A DNA stretch of 64,000 nt from Fimenecus sp045545735 (GTDB lineage Bacteria > Bacillota > Clostridia > Oscillospirales > Acutalibacteraceae), in the NCBI GenBank assembly GCA_045545735.1, contig JAZQBM010000001.1, positions 248,001 through 312,000 on the forward strand, in the 5' to 3' direction. Under the pieces are notes generated by a model, which saw only the letters and a list, made by a program, of their open reading frames with translations, did not search any database and had not been told where the DNA came from. This document shows, piece by piece, positions 7,748 to 16,942 of this stretch. A program made the position numbers and the translations under genes. The number at the start of each line of letters is the position of its first letter. Position 1 is the stretch's first letter.

Positions 7748-8446
7748 TTATCCTACGAATTCAGCAACGCATCTCTTGTATGCTGCAACGGGGTCTACAG
7801 CTGCAGTAATTGGTCTTCCAACAACAATATAGTCAGAACCTGCCTCTTTAGCTTTTTCAGGTGTCATAACACGAACCTGGTCACCAATATCACCATCCGC
7901 AAAACGAATGCCTGGTGTAACTGTTACAAAATCTTTACCGCACTTATTGTGAACTTTAGCAGCTTCAAGTGGTGAACAAACAACACCGTCAAGTCCTGCG
8001 ACTTTTGCATTGTGAGCGTAGTGCATAACAACTTCATCAATTGGTTCTTTAATGAGCAAATCTCTTTCCATTACTTCCTGACTTGTTGAAGTAAGTTGTG
8101 TTACTGCAATAAGAATTGTTCTTGTGCCATCTGCACGAGTTAAACCTTCAAGAGCACCTTCCATCATAGGAATTGCACCACCGGCGTGAAGATTAGTCAT
8201 ATCAACATCAAGGTTTGAGAGAACTGCCATAGATTTCTTAACAGTATTTGGAATATCGTGAAGTTTAAGGTCAAGGAAAATCTTATGTCCTCTAGCCTTA
8301 ATTTCTTTTACAATTGATGGACCTTCTGCATAATAAAGCTCCATACCGATTTTAACAAATGGCTTTACATCAGTAAATTTGTCAAGAAAAGCCATTACAT
8401 CTGCCTTGCTTGAAAAGTCACAAGCAATAATTACATCCTTACCCAT
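7748..8446 (-). CDS. pyrF: Orotidine 5'-phosphate decarboxylase
   Basis: Decarboxylates OMP to UMP. The 232-residue protein has the catalytic DLKLHDIPNTV signature (the Asp-Lys-Asp tetrad segment), VTPGIRFADGDIGDQVRVMTP, and the phosphate-gripping DYIVVGRPIT near the C-terminus. The start overlaps the pyrD stop by one base and is preceded by AGGAGG, which indicates translational coupling. It belongs to the shorter bacterial form, not the roughly 280-residue form often seen in clostridia. Confidence 0.96.
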   Translation of the reverse strand: MGKDVIIACDFSSKADVMAFLDKFTDVKPFVKIGMELYYAEGPSIVKEIKARGHKIFLDLKLHDIPNTVKKSMAVLSNLDVDMTNLHAGGAIPMMEGALEGLTRADGTRTILIAVTQLTSTSQEVMERDLLIKEPIDEVVMHYAHNAKVAGLDGVVCSPLEAAKVHNKCGKDFVTVTPGIRFADGDIGDQVRVMTPEKAKEAGSDYIVVGRPITAAVDPVAAYKRCVAEFVG

Positions 8447-9357
8447 TAGTGTGCTCCTCCTATTATTTCATTTATATCTTTTACATTAAGTTTTTCGAGC
8501 TCTCTTGGCAAGTCTTCAATAATAGTCTTACAAGCATATGGGTCAATAAGATTTGCTGCACCAACTTGTACTGCCGTAGCACCTGCCATCATCATTTCAA
8601 TTGCATCTTTTGCAGTTGAAACGCCACCCATACCGATAATCGGGATTTTAACTGCGTCATAAACTTGATAAACCATTCTTACTGCAACAGGAAAAATTGC
8701 AGAACCTGAAAAACCGCCCATTTTATTTGCAATTACAGGTTGGCGACGCTTAATATCAATTCTCATACCAAGTAATGTATTGATTAAACTAATACCATCT
8801 GCACCCGCAAATTCAGCCGCTTTTGCAATTGACACAATATCAGTAACATTTGGTGAAAGTTTAATAATAATCGGTTTTGTTGTTACTTCTTTAACTGCTT
8901 TTACAACTTTTTCAACTGCAGCAGTTTCTGTACCAAAACTCATACCACCGTTATGAACATTTGGACACGAAACATTAACTTCAATCCAACCGACTTGTTC
9001 ACAAGCGTTAATTTTTTCACAAGTGTAAGCATATTCTTCCACAGAAAAACCGCTTACATTAGCCATTACAGGCTTATTAAATACCTTTGCAAGTTTAGGA
9101 AGTTCTTCACTGATTACCTTTTCAACACCTGGATTTTGAAGACCAACAGAGTTAATCATACCTGCACTACATTCTGCAATTCTTGGTGTTGGATTACCAA
9201 AACGAACATCTTTTGTTGTACCTTTGAACGAAAATGTACCAAGAATATTTATATCATAAAGTTCAGCAAATTCATAACCAAAACCATAAGTACCGCTTGC
9301 AGGTATAATTGGATTATCAATTTCTATTCCGAGAAGATTTACTTTTGTGTTTACCAT
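8446..9357 (-). CDS. pyrD: Dihydroorotate dehydrogenase B, catalytic subunit (class 1B)
   Basis: FMN enzyme that oxidises dihydroorotate to orotate and passes electrons to PyrK. The 303 residues include IPASGTYGFGYEF at the N-terminus, NVSCPNVHNGGMSFG with the catalytic Cys of class 1 enzymes, IIKLSPNVTDI, and the FMN phosphate segment GMGGVSTAKDAIEMMMAGATAVQVG. The neighbouring, overlapping pyrK identifies it as the NAD-linked class 1B heterotetramer. ATG 9357 follows GGGAGGAG. Confidence 0.97.
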   Translation of the reverse strand: MVNTKVNLLGIEIDNPIIPASGTYGFGYEFAELYDINILGTFSFKGTTKDVRFGNPTPRIAECSAGMINSVGLQNPGVEKVISEELPKLAKVFNKPVMANVSGFSVEEYAYTCEKINACEQVGWIEVNVSCPNVHNGGMSFGTETAAVEKVVKAVKEVTTKPIIIKLSPNVTDIVSIAKAAEFAGADGISLINTLLGMRIDIKRRQPVIANKMGGFSGSAIFPVAVRMVYQVYDAVKIPIIGMGGVSTAKDAIEMMMAGATAVQVGAANLIDPYACKTIIEDLPRELEKLNVKDINEIIGGAH

Positions 9358-10082
9358 ATTATCTCCTCCCTTGTGAGCACCGGACCGTCTTTGCAGATTC
9401 TCTTGTTACCATATTTAGTCTTGCATGAGCACCCCATACAAGCACCGAAACCACAGCCCATTCTTTCTTCAAAGCTATATTGTCCACTTGTTGTCGCAGT
9501 AGATTCAATGGCTTTGAACATTGGCATAGGACCACAAGTGTAGAAATATGAGTAATCTATATTCTTCAGTGCATCTGTTACAAAGCCTTTAATGCCATAT
9601 GAGCCATCAACAGTTGTAACTTTTACCTCTGCACCAATTTTTTTAAATTCATCTTCATAAAAGATTTCATCTTTTTTATTAAAGCCAAGAATAACTGTTA
9701 CTTTTTTACCTTCGTTAATAAGCTTTTTACAAAGATTATACATAGGCGGAACACCAACGCCACCGCCGATAAGTACAGGCTTGTCCAAAGATTTTGAAGT
9801 GTCAAAGCCATTACCAAGACCGCAGAGAATGTCGAGTTTTTCCCCTACATTCATTTTGCTCATAACCTCTGTACCTTCGCCAACAACTTTGTAGATTATT
9901 GTAATAGTTGCATCATCATAATCACAAATTGAAATTGGTCGACGCAAATAGAAACCGTCAAGTTTAATATTAATAAACTGACCTGGTGCAGTGATTGAAG
10001 ATGTGTCACCAACAAGCACCATTTCATAAATACTGTCAGTTAGTTTTTTATTGGATTTAATCTCATAAAATCCTTGATACAT
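9351..10082 (-). CDS. pyrK: Dihydroorotate dehydrogenase B, electron-transfer subunit
   Basis: FAD and [2Fe-2S] protein that passes electrons from PyrD to NAD. The 243-residue protein shows the FAD-binding RRPISICDYD, the nucleotide-binding PVLIGGGVGVPPMYNLCK, and a C-terminal cluster motif CGFGACMGCSCKTKYG plus a fourth Cys in RICKDGPV. Overlaps are 7 nt with pyrD and 1 nt with pyrC. The SD is GGGAGGAT. Family length and motif order are normal. Confidence 0.96.
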   Translation of the reverse strand: MYQGFYEIKSNKKLTDSIYEMVLVGDTSSITAPGQFINIKLDGFYLRRPISICDYDDATITIIYKVVGEGTEVMSKMNVGEKLDILCGLGNGFDTSKSLDKPVLIGGGVGVPPMYNLCKKLINEGKKVTVILGFNKKDEIFYEDEFKKIGAEVKVTTVDGSYGIKGFVTDALKNIDYSYFYTCGPMPMFKAIESTATTSGQYSFEERMGCGFGACMGCSCKTKYGNKRICKDGPVLTREEIIW

Positions 10083-11347
10083 TATTTATCCTCCCAAACA
10101 ACATTACCGTTGCACATTGTCATTTTACATTTACCATATACTTCCATACCCTCAAACGGAGTGCTCTTACCCATAGAAAGAAAATTGTCTGGATTTACGG
10201 TATATTTATCATTCAAATCAAAAACAGTTAAATCTGCTTTTTTACCAACTTCAATAGTACTGCCAATCTTAAATCTTTTATTTGCATTAATTGAAATTAA
10301 TTCAACTAGTTTTTCGAGTGTAATAGTATTGGTTTTAACGAAGTGTGTGTACATTACAGGAAATGCCGTTTCAATACCAACAACACCCATATTACTCTTT
10401 TCAAGACCTTTTGATTTTTCTTCTGCACTATGTGGAGCGTGGTCGGTTGCAATCATATCAATTGTACCGTCAAGCACACCTTGAATTAAAGCTTTTTTAT
10501 CAGTTTCATCACGAAGAGGTGGATTCATTTTAAATCTACCGTGCTCCTGTAAATCTTTATCTGAAAGAACAAGATAATGTGGTCCGGTTTCACATGTAAT
10601 ATTTACGCCGTCTTTTTTTGCTTGGCGTATTAATTCAACACTTTCTTTTGTTGAAATATGACATACGTGGTATGCACAACCAGTTTCTTTAGCAAGTTCA
10701 ATATCTCGCTCAATCTGTTTCCATTCGCTTTCAGAACAAATTCCCTTATGACCGTGCTCAAGAGCATATTTTCCTTTGTGAATATAGCCACCATCAAGTA
10801 AGTCATTGACTTCACAATGTGCAACAATCATTTTATTATGTGCTTTTGCTATTTTCATAGCACTCCGCATCATTTCATCGCTTTGAACGCCCCTACCATC
10901 ATCAGAAAAAGCAATACACATATCCGCCATGCCTGATAAGTCAGAAAGTTCTTCGCCCATCTCGTTAACAGTAATCGAAGCATAAGGATAAACATTGATT
11001 ACAGCATCTTTAATAATAATATCAATCTGTTGTTGCAAGTTTTCTATTGAGTCAGGAACGGGCTTTAAGTTAGGCATTGAACAAACTGAAGTATAACCAC
11101 CGCGTGCAGATGCCATTGTTCCGCTTTTAACCGTTTCTTTATAAGAAAAACCCGGCTCACGCAGATGCACATGCACATCTGTAAAACCGGGAAACACATA
11201 ATAACCTGTAAAATTGTAGATAATATCAGCACATTCAGGTGCTAATGAGTTAGAAATTTCGGCAATAATTCCGTCGTCAATTAAAATGTCTTTTTTAACG
11301 AATTGTGAGTCATAAAAAATGGTTGCATTTTTAATTAACTGTTTCAT
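10082..11347 (-). CDS. pyrC: Dihydroorotase
   Basis: Zinc amidohydrolase that interconverts carbamoyl aspartate and dihydroorotate. The 421-residue length is that of the Bacillus-type (class I) enzyme. The metal site HVHLREPGFSYKETV follows an FPGFTDV strand, further ligands lie in IVAHCEV and YHVCHIST, and ATDHAPHSAEEK is the conserved C-terminal catalytic Asp segment. It is first in the pyr operon. The start has AGGTGA at 6-nt spacing, and its leader is only about 30 nt, leaving no room for a PyrR attenuator. Confidence 0.95.
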   Translation of the reverse strand: MKQLIKNATIFYDSQFVKKDILIDDGIIAEISNSLAPECADIIYNFTGYYVFPGFTDVHVHLREPGFSYKETVKSGTMASARGGYTSVCSMPNLKPVPDSIENLQQQIDIIIKDAVINVYPYASITVNEMGEELSDLSGMADMCIAFSDDGRGVQSDEMMRSAMKIAKAHNKMIVAHCEVNDLLDGGYIHKGKYALEHGHKGICSESEWKQIERDIELAKETGCAYHVCHISTKESVELIRQAKKDGVNITCETGPHYLVLSDKDLQEHGRFKMNPPLRDETDKKALIQGVLDGTIDMIATDHAPHSAEEKSKGLEKSNMGVVGIETAFPVMYTHFVKTNTITLEKLVELISINANKRFKIGSTIEVGKKADLTVFDLNDKYTVNPDNFLSMGKSTPFEGMEVYGKCKMTMCNGNVVWEDK

Positions 11348-11383
11348 TTTATCACCTATAAAACCAAAATTCCGTTCTTTAAA

Positions 11384-11413
11384 ATAATAACATATTTATA
11401 TGTTGTATGTCAA
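11384..11413 (-). promoter_or_regulatory. Promoter of the pyr operon
   Basis: On the minus strand, TTGACA (11413-11408) is followed after 18 nt by TATTAT (11389-11384). It lies between the rubrerythrin terminator and pyrC. The short leader shows no hairpin cascade or PyrR-type binding loop. Confidence 0.6.
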
Positions 11414-11437
11414 TAAATTCCAAGCACAATATATGTA

Positions 11438-11466
11438 AAAAAGTGGAGTATTTAAACTCCACTTTT
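11438..11466 (-). terminator. Intrinsic terminator after rubrerythrin
   Basis: AAAAAGTGGAG, a TTTAAATA-type loop and CTCCACTTTTTT form an uninterrupted stem flanked by T runs on both strands. It separates the rubrerythrin gene from the pyr promoter. Confidence 0.8.
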
Positions 11467-11474
11467 TGTAAAAA

Positions 11475-12023
11475 TCAATAGTTTTCTGCTCTTTCCATAA
11501 AATATGCCTGTGGATGAGCACATACAGGGCAAATTTCAGGTGCTTTTTTACCAATATGAATATGGCCGCAGTTTGAACAAATCCAAACAATGTCATTATC
11601 TTTTGAGAATACTACGCCGCCGTCAATGTTAGCAAGTAACTTTTTATATCTTTCTTCATGTTCTTTTTCAATTTTAGCAACCATTTCAAAAAGTGCTGCA
11701 ATATGGTCAAAGCCCTCTTCTTTAGCTACTGTTGCAAATTCAGCGTACATTTCTGTCCATTCATAATTTTCGCCTTCAGCAGCATCTTTAAGATTTTCAA
11801 CTGTTGTCGGAATACCGCCGTCGTGAAGAAGTTTGAACCATATTTTTGCGTGTTCTTTCTCATTATTAGCTGTTTCTTCAAAAATCTGTGCTATCTGAAC
11901 ATAGCCATCTTTCTTTGCCTTTGATGCATAATATGTGTATTTGTTTCGTGCCTGTGACTCACCTGCGAAAGCAGTCATAAGATTAGCTTCAGTTCTTGAA
12001 CCTTTAAGTTCCATTGAAATCAC
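11475..12023 (-). CDS. rbr: Rubrerythrin (classical order: diiron domain then rubredoxin domain)
   Basis: Cytoplasmic peroxidase of anaerobes that reduces hydrogen peroxide with electrons from rubredoxin or NADH systems. Of 182 residues, the first ~135 form the four-helix ferritin-like domain, with Glu/His ligands in FAGESQARNKYTYYA, ETANNEKEHAKIW and EMVAKIEKEHEERY. The last ~40 are a rubredoxin-like domain with CSNCGHIHIG and CPVC. The start follows AAGGAGTGA. It is monocistronic, ending at a strong terminator. A second rubrerythrin with reversed domain order lies at 51.5 kb. Confidence 0.96.
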   Translation of the reverse strand: MISMELKGSRTEANLMTAFAGESQARNKYTYYASKAKKDGYVQIAQIFEETANNEKEHAKIWFKLLHDGGIPTTVENLKDAAEGENYEWTEMYAEFATVAKEEGFDHIAALFEMVAKIEKEHEERYKKLLANIDGGVVFSKDNDIVWICSNCGHIHIGKKAPEICPVCAHPQAYFMERAENY

Positions 12024-12128
12024 TCCTTAATTTTTTTATAATATTATTCTACCATAATTTTCAAAAAATACAACAATTAGTAGAAAATTTTTAATTTATG
12101 TGATAAAATGCTTTTAGAGGTGAAAGAA

Positions 12129-12809
12129 ATGGGAAAAATAACTATTGAACCTATCGGCTATATTCAAAATAATTATAAGGAAAAATTTGGCATTCCAAGA
12201 CAAAGCGGATTAGCTGAAAACTTTGTTTCAAAAATTATATTTGAAGAAGATTATCAAGACCCTGATTTTTTTAGAGAAATTGAAAAATTTACTCATTTAT
12301 GGTTAATATGGTATTTCTCTGATATTGATAAAAATGAAATTAAGCCAATGGTAAGGCCTCCAAAATTAGGAGGAAACAAGCGTGTAGGCGTTTTCGCCTC
12401 CCGTTCTCCATTCAGACCAAACCGAATTGGAATTTCTTGTGTAAAGTTAATTCAAACAGAGTTTAATTACAAAGAAGGCAAATCCCTATTTGTTTTAGGT
12501 GCAGATTTAATGGATGGAACACCTATTATTGATATAAAACCATATTTGCCTTATACTGACAGTCGCCCTGATGCATCAAATGGTTTTGCTTTTAATGATG
12601 TAAATGGACTACTTAAAGTGATATGCAGTGATGAACTATTAAACAAAATACCTTTTGATATGGTAGATGGTTTATTTGAAACTTTAAAACACGACCCACG
12701 CCCATCATACCAAAATGATGCAGAAAGAATTTATGGTATGAGTTTTGGTGATATGCAGGTTAAGTTTAAAGTAGATGATAAAGAGCTTACGATAGTTGAA
12801 ATTACATAA
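12129..12809 (+). CDS. trmO: tRNA (t6A37) N6-methyltransferase TrmO (TsaA family)
   Basis: SAM-dependent methylation of t6A37 in threonine tRNAs. Starting at ATG 12129 the product has 226 residues. The TsaA-type N-terminal domain shows IEPIGYIQNNY, GIPRQSGLAENF, FTHLWLIWYFSD and GVFASRSPFRPNRIGIS, which make up the SAM-binding beta barrel, and a C-terminal accessory domain contains DPRPSYQND. The chosen start has GAGGTGA about 7 nt upstream; an ATG at 12108 has no SD and is rejected. It is divergent from rubrerythrin and ends at a hairpin terminator. Confidence 0.9.
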   Translation: MGKITIEPIGYIQNNYKEKFGIPRQSGLAENFVSKIIFEEDYQDPDFFREIEKFTHLWLIWYFSDIDKNEIKPMVRPPKLGGNKRVGVFASRSPFRPNRIGISCVKLIQTEFNYKEGKSLFVLGADLMDGTPIIDIKPYLPYTDSRPDASNGFAFNDVNGLLKVICSDELLNKIPFDMVDGLFETLKHDPRPSYQNDAERIYGMSFGDMQVKFKVDDKELTIVEIT

Positions 12810-12810
12810 G

Positions 12811-12835
12811 AAAGCCACGCTTAAAGCGTGGCTTT
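12811..12835. terminator. Bidirectional intrinsic terminator between trmO and the acetyltransferase gene
   Basis: AAAGCCACGC (12811-12820), loop TTAAA, GCGTGGCTTT (12826-12835): a perfect 10-bp stem between convergent genes. The same core stem recurs at 17905-17927. Confidence 0.85.
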
Positions 12836-12839
12836 ACTA

Positions 12840-13442
12840 TTATAAATTTATCTTTTTGTCCTTAAAATAATATTCTTTATCGTGGTCATTAATTTCGCGT
12901 AATACTTTACAAGGATTACCAACTGCAACCACATTTGCAGGAATATCTTTTGTTACCACACTACCCGCACCGATTACGGTATTATCACCAATAGTAACAC
13001 CGGGTAAAACAATAACCCCTGCACCAAGCCAACAGTTTTTGCCGATATGCACAGGCATATTATACTGATATGCAAGCGGACGAAGTTCAGGTAAAATGGG
13101 ATGTCCTGCAGTTGCAAGTACTACATTAGGACCCAACATCGTGTAGTCACCTACATAAATGTGAGTATCATCAACAAGTGTTAAGTTAAAGTTAGCATAA
13201 ACGCCTTTGCCAAAATGTACGTGCTTACCTGCCCAGTTTGCATGAAGTGGTGGCTCAATATAGCAATCCTCACCTATTTCAGCAAACATATTTTTAAGCA
13301 TTTCAGTACGTTTTTCTAGTTCAAGAGGTCTTGTAGCGTTAAAGTCATATAACTTATCAAGATATGTAAGTTGTTCATTAAACAAATCTTCATCCATTGA
13401 CAAGTACAAATCTCCGCTATGCATTTTTTCACGAATGTTCAT
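12840..13442 (-). CDS. Sugar O-acetyltransferase, maltose/galactoside acetyltransferase type
   Basis: Left-handed beta-helix enzyme that acetylates the 6-OH of sugars with acetyl-CoA. The 200-residue protein has the N-terminal Mac domain (MHSGDLYLSMDEDLFNEQL through the RTEMLKNMF helices). It is followed by hexapeptide repeats including HIYVGDYTMLGPNVVLAT, the catalytic His of ATAGHPI, and IGDNTVIGAGSVVTKDIP. GGAG precedes ATG 13442. It lies 9 nt after the GH28-like gene, so the pair probably forms an operon for breaking down or detoxifying plant cell-wall sugars. The substrate cannot be read from the sequence. Confidence 0.9.
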   Translation of the reverse strand: MNIREKMHSGDLYLSMDEDLFNEQLTYLDKLYDFNATRPLELEKRTEMLKNMFAEIGEDCYIEPPLHANWAGKHVHFGKGVYANFNLTLVDDTHIYVGDYTMLGPNVVLATAGHPILPELRPLAYQYNMPVHIGKNCWLGAGVIVLPGVTIGDNTVIGAGSVVTKDIPANVVAVGNPCKVLREINDHDKEYYFKDKKINL

Positions 13443-13451
13443 AAATTCTCC

Positions 13452-14984
13452 TTACTTAACACTAAAATTTTTACAATCAATAATTTTCTTAAACTTGCGA
13501 AGTGTTTTTTCTCTTGGCTTGACCTTAAAATTATCTAATGAGATATTTTCAGCGTGTCGCACAAAAATTCCGTAAGTATTGATATTTCTAAAACGGTTGC
13601 ATTCTGGGTATTCATTTTCTTGCTCAGGAATTTTTAAGCGAAAATCAAAATAATCCTTGCCATCTGCATATCGTATATCAAAATTATCAAGTTTTATATC
13701 TTTAATCTTTTGGTTTGGAATCCCCATAATCATTGCAGGTATTTCAACATTTTTTGCACTGATATTTTTGATTTTAATATTTTCAATTCTTCCCCTACCG
13801 TCAAGTTCAGGCTTGTTATCACCATTACGATTACAAAGACGAATAAACAACGGGCAAGCCATTGAATTCATTTTAATATTTGAAATATTGATATTACTAA
13901 CATTTGCACCGTCACAGGATTCAATTGAAATTCCGCTAACTCCTGCAGGGTAAATATCGGTTAAATAAAATTTACAATTTTCAACTGTAACATCGCTGAT
14001 GTCAAGTGAGGTTTCAGTACCAATCTTAAAAGCATTTGTGCAAGAAATTACTTCACAATCGTGAATATAAATATTACTCATTCCGTGCTTACACGCTACA
14101 TCAAGGTTATTTTTTACTTTAAGTCCATCATCACCCGATGTTGAAAGACTCATATTATTTTTGAGTACTATGCCATCATCAGCGGTTGAAACAAAACAGT
14201 TTTTTATAATTACATTTGATGAACCACAAACGTCAATACCGTCAGTATTTGCAACATGGCGGTTATTGTTTATGACAACATTCGATATATTAATATCATT
14301 TGATGAGTTTGCATTTACAGTCCACATTGCTGAATTTTCAAGTATTAGATTGTAAAGTTTTATTCTGTTACAATTTTTGAAATACAGCAAATAACCATAT
14401 TTACTTTTATGAGGGAAACGGATTCTTTTTCTGTATTCTTGACGTAAATCCCATACATCTAATGTTTTATTGAATGGTTCGGTTTTTGGTTGTAAATATG
14501 GTTTTAAAGAAAAGTAATTACCCTCACCACAAATTTTACCCGGACCTATAATACCAATATTCTCGCAGTTTTCAGCATAAACAAGTGCATTGTCAGTGTA
14601 ATCATCAGTATTCTGTGAAGCAATAATTGAAGAATCTTTAGTAATATATAAAACTACATTGTTTTTTAAGTAAATTGTACCGCTTGTATAAGCACCACCA
14701 TCAACTACAACAATACCACCGCCATTGTTACTGCAAGAATCAATAGCTGAATTAATAAATACAGCGTTATTAACAATTTGGTCATTAGGTTTAGCCCCAA
14801 AATCACGCACAAAAACTGCATTATCTAACGGAATATATAAATTTTCGTTTATATATTTTGAATATGGAATATCTTTATAAAAATCTCCTTCATAAACTTC
14901 CGAAAAAACTTCACCGTCATATAGTTTAAAATCTTTTTGAAGTTTAGGAAAAAATGAGCCAATGTGATTTATTAATCGTAACAA
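13452..14984 (-). CDS. GH28-like (polygalacturonase superfamily) beta-helix hydrolase, cytoplasmic
   Basis: The 510-residue protein has right-handed beta-helix repeats of the GH28 type (NIxIxNVxI rhythm). Two acidic GH28 motifs are visible: HVANTDGIDVCGSSN and STADDGIVLKNN, followed by a second DDG in TSGDDGLKVKNN. The GHG motif that normally follows is replaced by SCTNAFKIGTETS, so one catalytic-region residue is missing or displaced. No signal peptide is present, suggesting intracellular oligosaccharide substrates. The start is TTG 14984 with GAGGTGA 4 nt upstream. It is first in a two-gene unit with a sugar acetyltransferase. The superfamily is certain; the exact activity is open. Confidence 0.82.
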   Translation of the reverse strand: MLRLINHIGSFFPKLQKDFKLYDGEVFSEVYEGDFYKDIPYSKYINENLYIPLDNAVFVRDFGAKPNDQIVNNAVFINSAIDSCSNNGGGIVVVDGGAYTSGTIYLKNNVVLYITKDSSIIASQNTDDYTDNALVYAENCENIGIIGPGKICGEGNYFSLKPYLQPKTEPFNKTLDVWDLRQEYRKRIRFPHKSKYGYLLYFKNCNRIKLYNLILENSAMWTVNANSSNDINISNVVINNNRHVANTDGIDVCGSSNVIIKNCFVSTADDGIVLKNNMSLSTSGDDGLKVKNNLDVACKHGMSNIYIHDCEVISCTNAFKIGTETSLDISDVTVENCKFYLTDIYPAGVSGISIESCDGANVSNINISNIKMNSMACPLFIRLCNRNGDNKPELDGRGRIENIKIKNISAKNVEIPAMIMGIPNQKIKDIKLDNFDIRYADGKDYFDFRLKIPEQENEYPECNRFRNINTYGIFVRHAENISLDNFKVKPREKTLRKFKKIIDCKNFSVK

Positions 14985-15100
14985 AATATCACCTCATCGT
15001 ATATATTAACACAATAATTTTTAAAATTAAAGATTTAATCAAGTATTTTTTTCACCTAAATTCATATTCTATTATGAAACATATTTTTTGAGGTGATTTT

Positions 15101-16930
15101 ATGTGCGGTATTGCAGGAGAAGTTTCATTTTCAAATTCAGTTATTAAGAACAAAGACTCCTTTTTAAAGATGCAGAAAGTTTTAGCACCACGTGGCCCTG
15201 ACCAAAATGGATTGTATTTAAACGATAATGTTGCACTTATTCACTCTCGACTCTGCGTTATAGATATTGAAAATGGAATTCAACCCATGACTGCGAGATA
15301 TAGTGAAAAGGAATATACTCTAGTATATAACGGAGAACTATATAACACTGAAGAAATTCGTAATGAATTAAAACAATATGGACATAAATTTGTTGGACAT
15401 TCTGACACCGAAGTAGTTTTAAAATCATATATACAATGGAAAGAAAAATGCGTTGATAAATTCAACGGTATTTTTGCATTTGCAGTATGGGATGTTTCAG
15501 AACAAAGGTTGTTTTTTGCTCGCGATAGAATCGGTGTAAAACCTTTATTTTATACAGTAGTAAACAATAGTTTTATATTTGGGTCAGAAATAAAAGCTAT
15601 ACTTGCACATAAATATACAGAACCGGTTATTGATGAAAATTCCATTGCTGAAATAATGTTTATTGGACCCGGTAGAACTCCTGGTTGCGGAGTATTTAAA
15701 GGAATAAACGAGATTAAACCTGCTTGTTGTGGTTACTACAGTAAAAGTGGTATCAAAATAAAAAAATATTGGACGTTAAAAGACCGCGAACACATAGACA
15801 CTCTTGAACAAACTATTGAAAAAGTACATGAACTTGTGAAGGATGCAATAACAAGACAATTAGTATCAGATGTCCCCGTTGGTACTTTTCTGTCGGGCGG
15901 ACTTGATTCAAGTATTATATCTTCAATTGCAAATTCATATTTCAAAGAAAAAAATCAACAACTCAAGACTTTTTCAGTTACCTATGAAGACAATGATAAA
16001 TTCTTTAAAACAAGCAAGTTTCAACCAAATAGTGATACAGAGTATATTAAAATGATGGTCGAATATCTTGGTTGTGAGCACCATTTAATTACTTTAAATA
16101 ACAAGGACTTGGCGGATGCGCTTTTTGAAGCTGTAAATGCACGAGATTTACCCGGAATGAGCGATGTTGACTCATCATTATTACTTTTCTGCAAAGAAAT
16201 TAAAAAGCATTGTACGGTAGCTCTTTCAGGCGAATGTGCAGATGAAATTTTTGGCGGTTATCCTTGGTATCGTGATAAAGAAATAAGAGCAATAAATGGT
16301 TTCCCGTGGGCACAATCGACACATTACAGAAAAACTTTTCTTAAAGATGATATTAAAGTACCTGATGCAGAAAGCTATGTTTATTCAAGATATAAAGATA
16401 CATTAATCAACACTTCAAAAATAAATGGTATTTCCCCTCTTGAATCGCGAATGAAAGAAATGATGAAGTTAAATCTTGATTGGTTTATGCAAACTCTACT
16501 TGACAGAAAAGATAGAATGAGTATGTATAATGCACTTGAAGTAAGAGTTCCGTTCTGTGATTACAGAATTGCCGAATATTTATATTCTGTACCTTGGGAA
16601 TACAAAGATTACAACTCATATGAAAAAGGACTTTTACGAAAAGCCGTTGAAGGAATTTTGCCCCAAGAAGTGCTTTGGCGAAAGAAAAGTCCATATCCCA
16701 AAACACATAATCCCGAATATTTGAAAATTGTATCAAATATGTTAAAAGAAATTATTGAAAATTCATCGTCACCTGTGTTATCATTTATAAAAAAGTCAGA
16801 GTTGGAAAAACTACTAAATACTGAAAAGCACGAACCATGGTATGGTCAGTTAATGACAACTCCGCAAACAATAGCTTATTTTATTCAGATAAACTATTGG
16901 CTTGAAAAATATAAAATTATTATAAAATAA
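15101..16930 (+). CDS. asnB: Asparagine synthetase (glutamine-hydrolysing)
   Basis: Makes asparagine from aspartate, glutamine and ATP. The 609-residue protein is a class II amidotransferase. The N-terminal MCGIAGEVSF gives the nucleophile Cys2 after Met removal, and LAPRGPDQNG, VYNGELYN and HSDTEVVL follow in the glutaminase domain. The synthetase half carries the PP-loop FLSGGLDSSIIS and ALSGECADEIFGGY. GAGGTGA precedes the ATG. ldh follows after 12 nt and probably shares the transcript. All catalytic residues are present, in contrast to the PurF homologue in this window. Confidence 0.95.
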   Translation: MCGIAGEVSFSNSVIKNKDSFLKMQKVLAPRGPDQNGLYLNDNVALIHSRLCVIDIENGIQPMTARYSEKEYTLVYNGELYNTEEIRNELKQYGHKFVGHSDTEVVLKSYIQWKEKCVDKFNGIFAFAVWDVSEQRLFFARDRIGVKPLFYTVVNNSFIFGSEIKAILAHKYTEPVIDENSIAEIMFIGPGRTPGCGVFKGINEIKPACCGYYSKSGIKIKKYWTLKDREHIDTLEQTIEKVHELVKDAITRQLVSDVPVGTFLSGGLDSSIISSIANSYFKEKNQQLKTFSVTYEDNDKFFKTSKFQPNSDTEYIKMMVEYLGCEHHLITLNNKDLADALFEAVNARDLPGMSDVDSSLLLFCKEIKKHCTVALSGECADEIFGGYPWYRDKEIRAINGFPWAQSTHYRKTFLKDDIKVPDAESYVYSRYKDTLINTSKINGISPLESRMKEMMKLNLDWFMQTLLDRKDRMSMYNALEVRVPFCDYRIAEYLYSVPWEYKDYNSYEKGLLRKAVEGILPQEVLWRKKSPYPKTHNPEYLKIVSNMLKEIIENSSSPVLSFIKKSELEKLLNTEKHEPWYGQLMTTPQTIAYFIQINYWLEKYKIIIK

Positions 16931-16942
16931 AGGATGATACAA

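Noticed and set aside
8953..9543. A 196-codon plus-strand open frame across pyrD and pyrK
   Set aside because: It is antisense to two overlapping, well-conserved genes; no start signal and no protein-like motif.
11348..11413. PyrR-type attenuator in the pyr leader
   Set aside because: The distance from promoter to pyrC is about 30 nt and holds no antiterminator or terminator hairpins.
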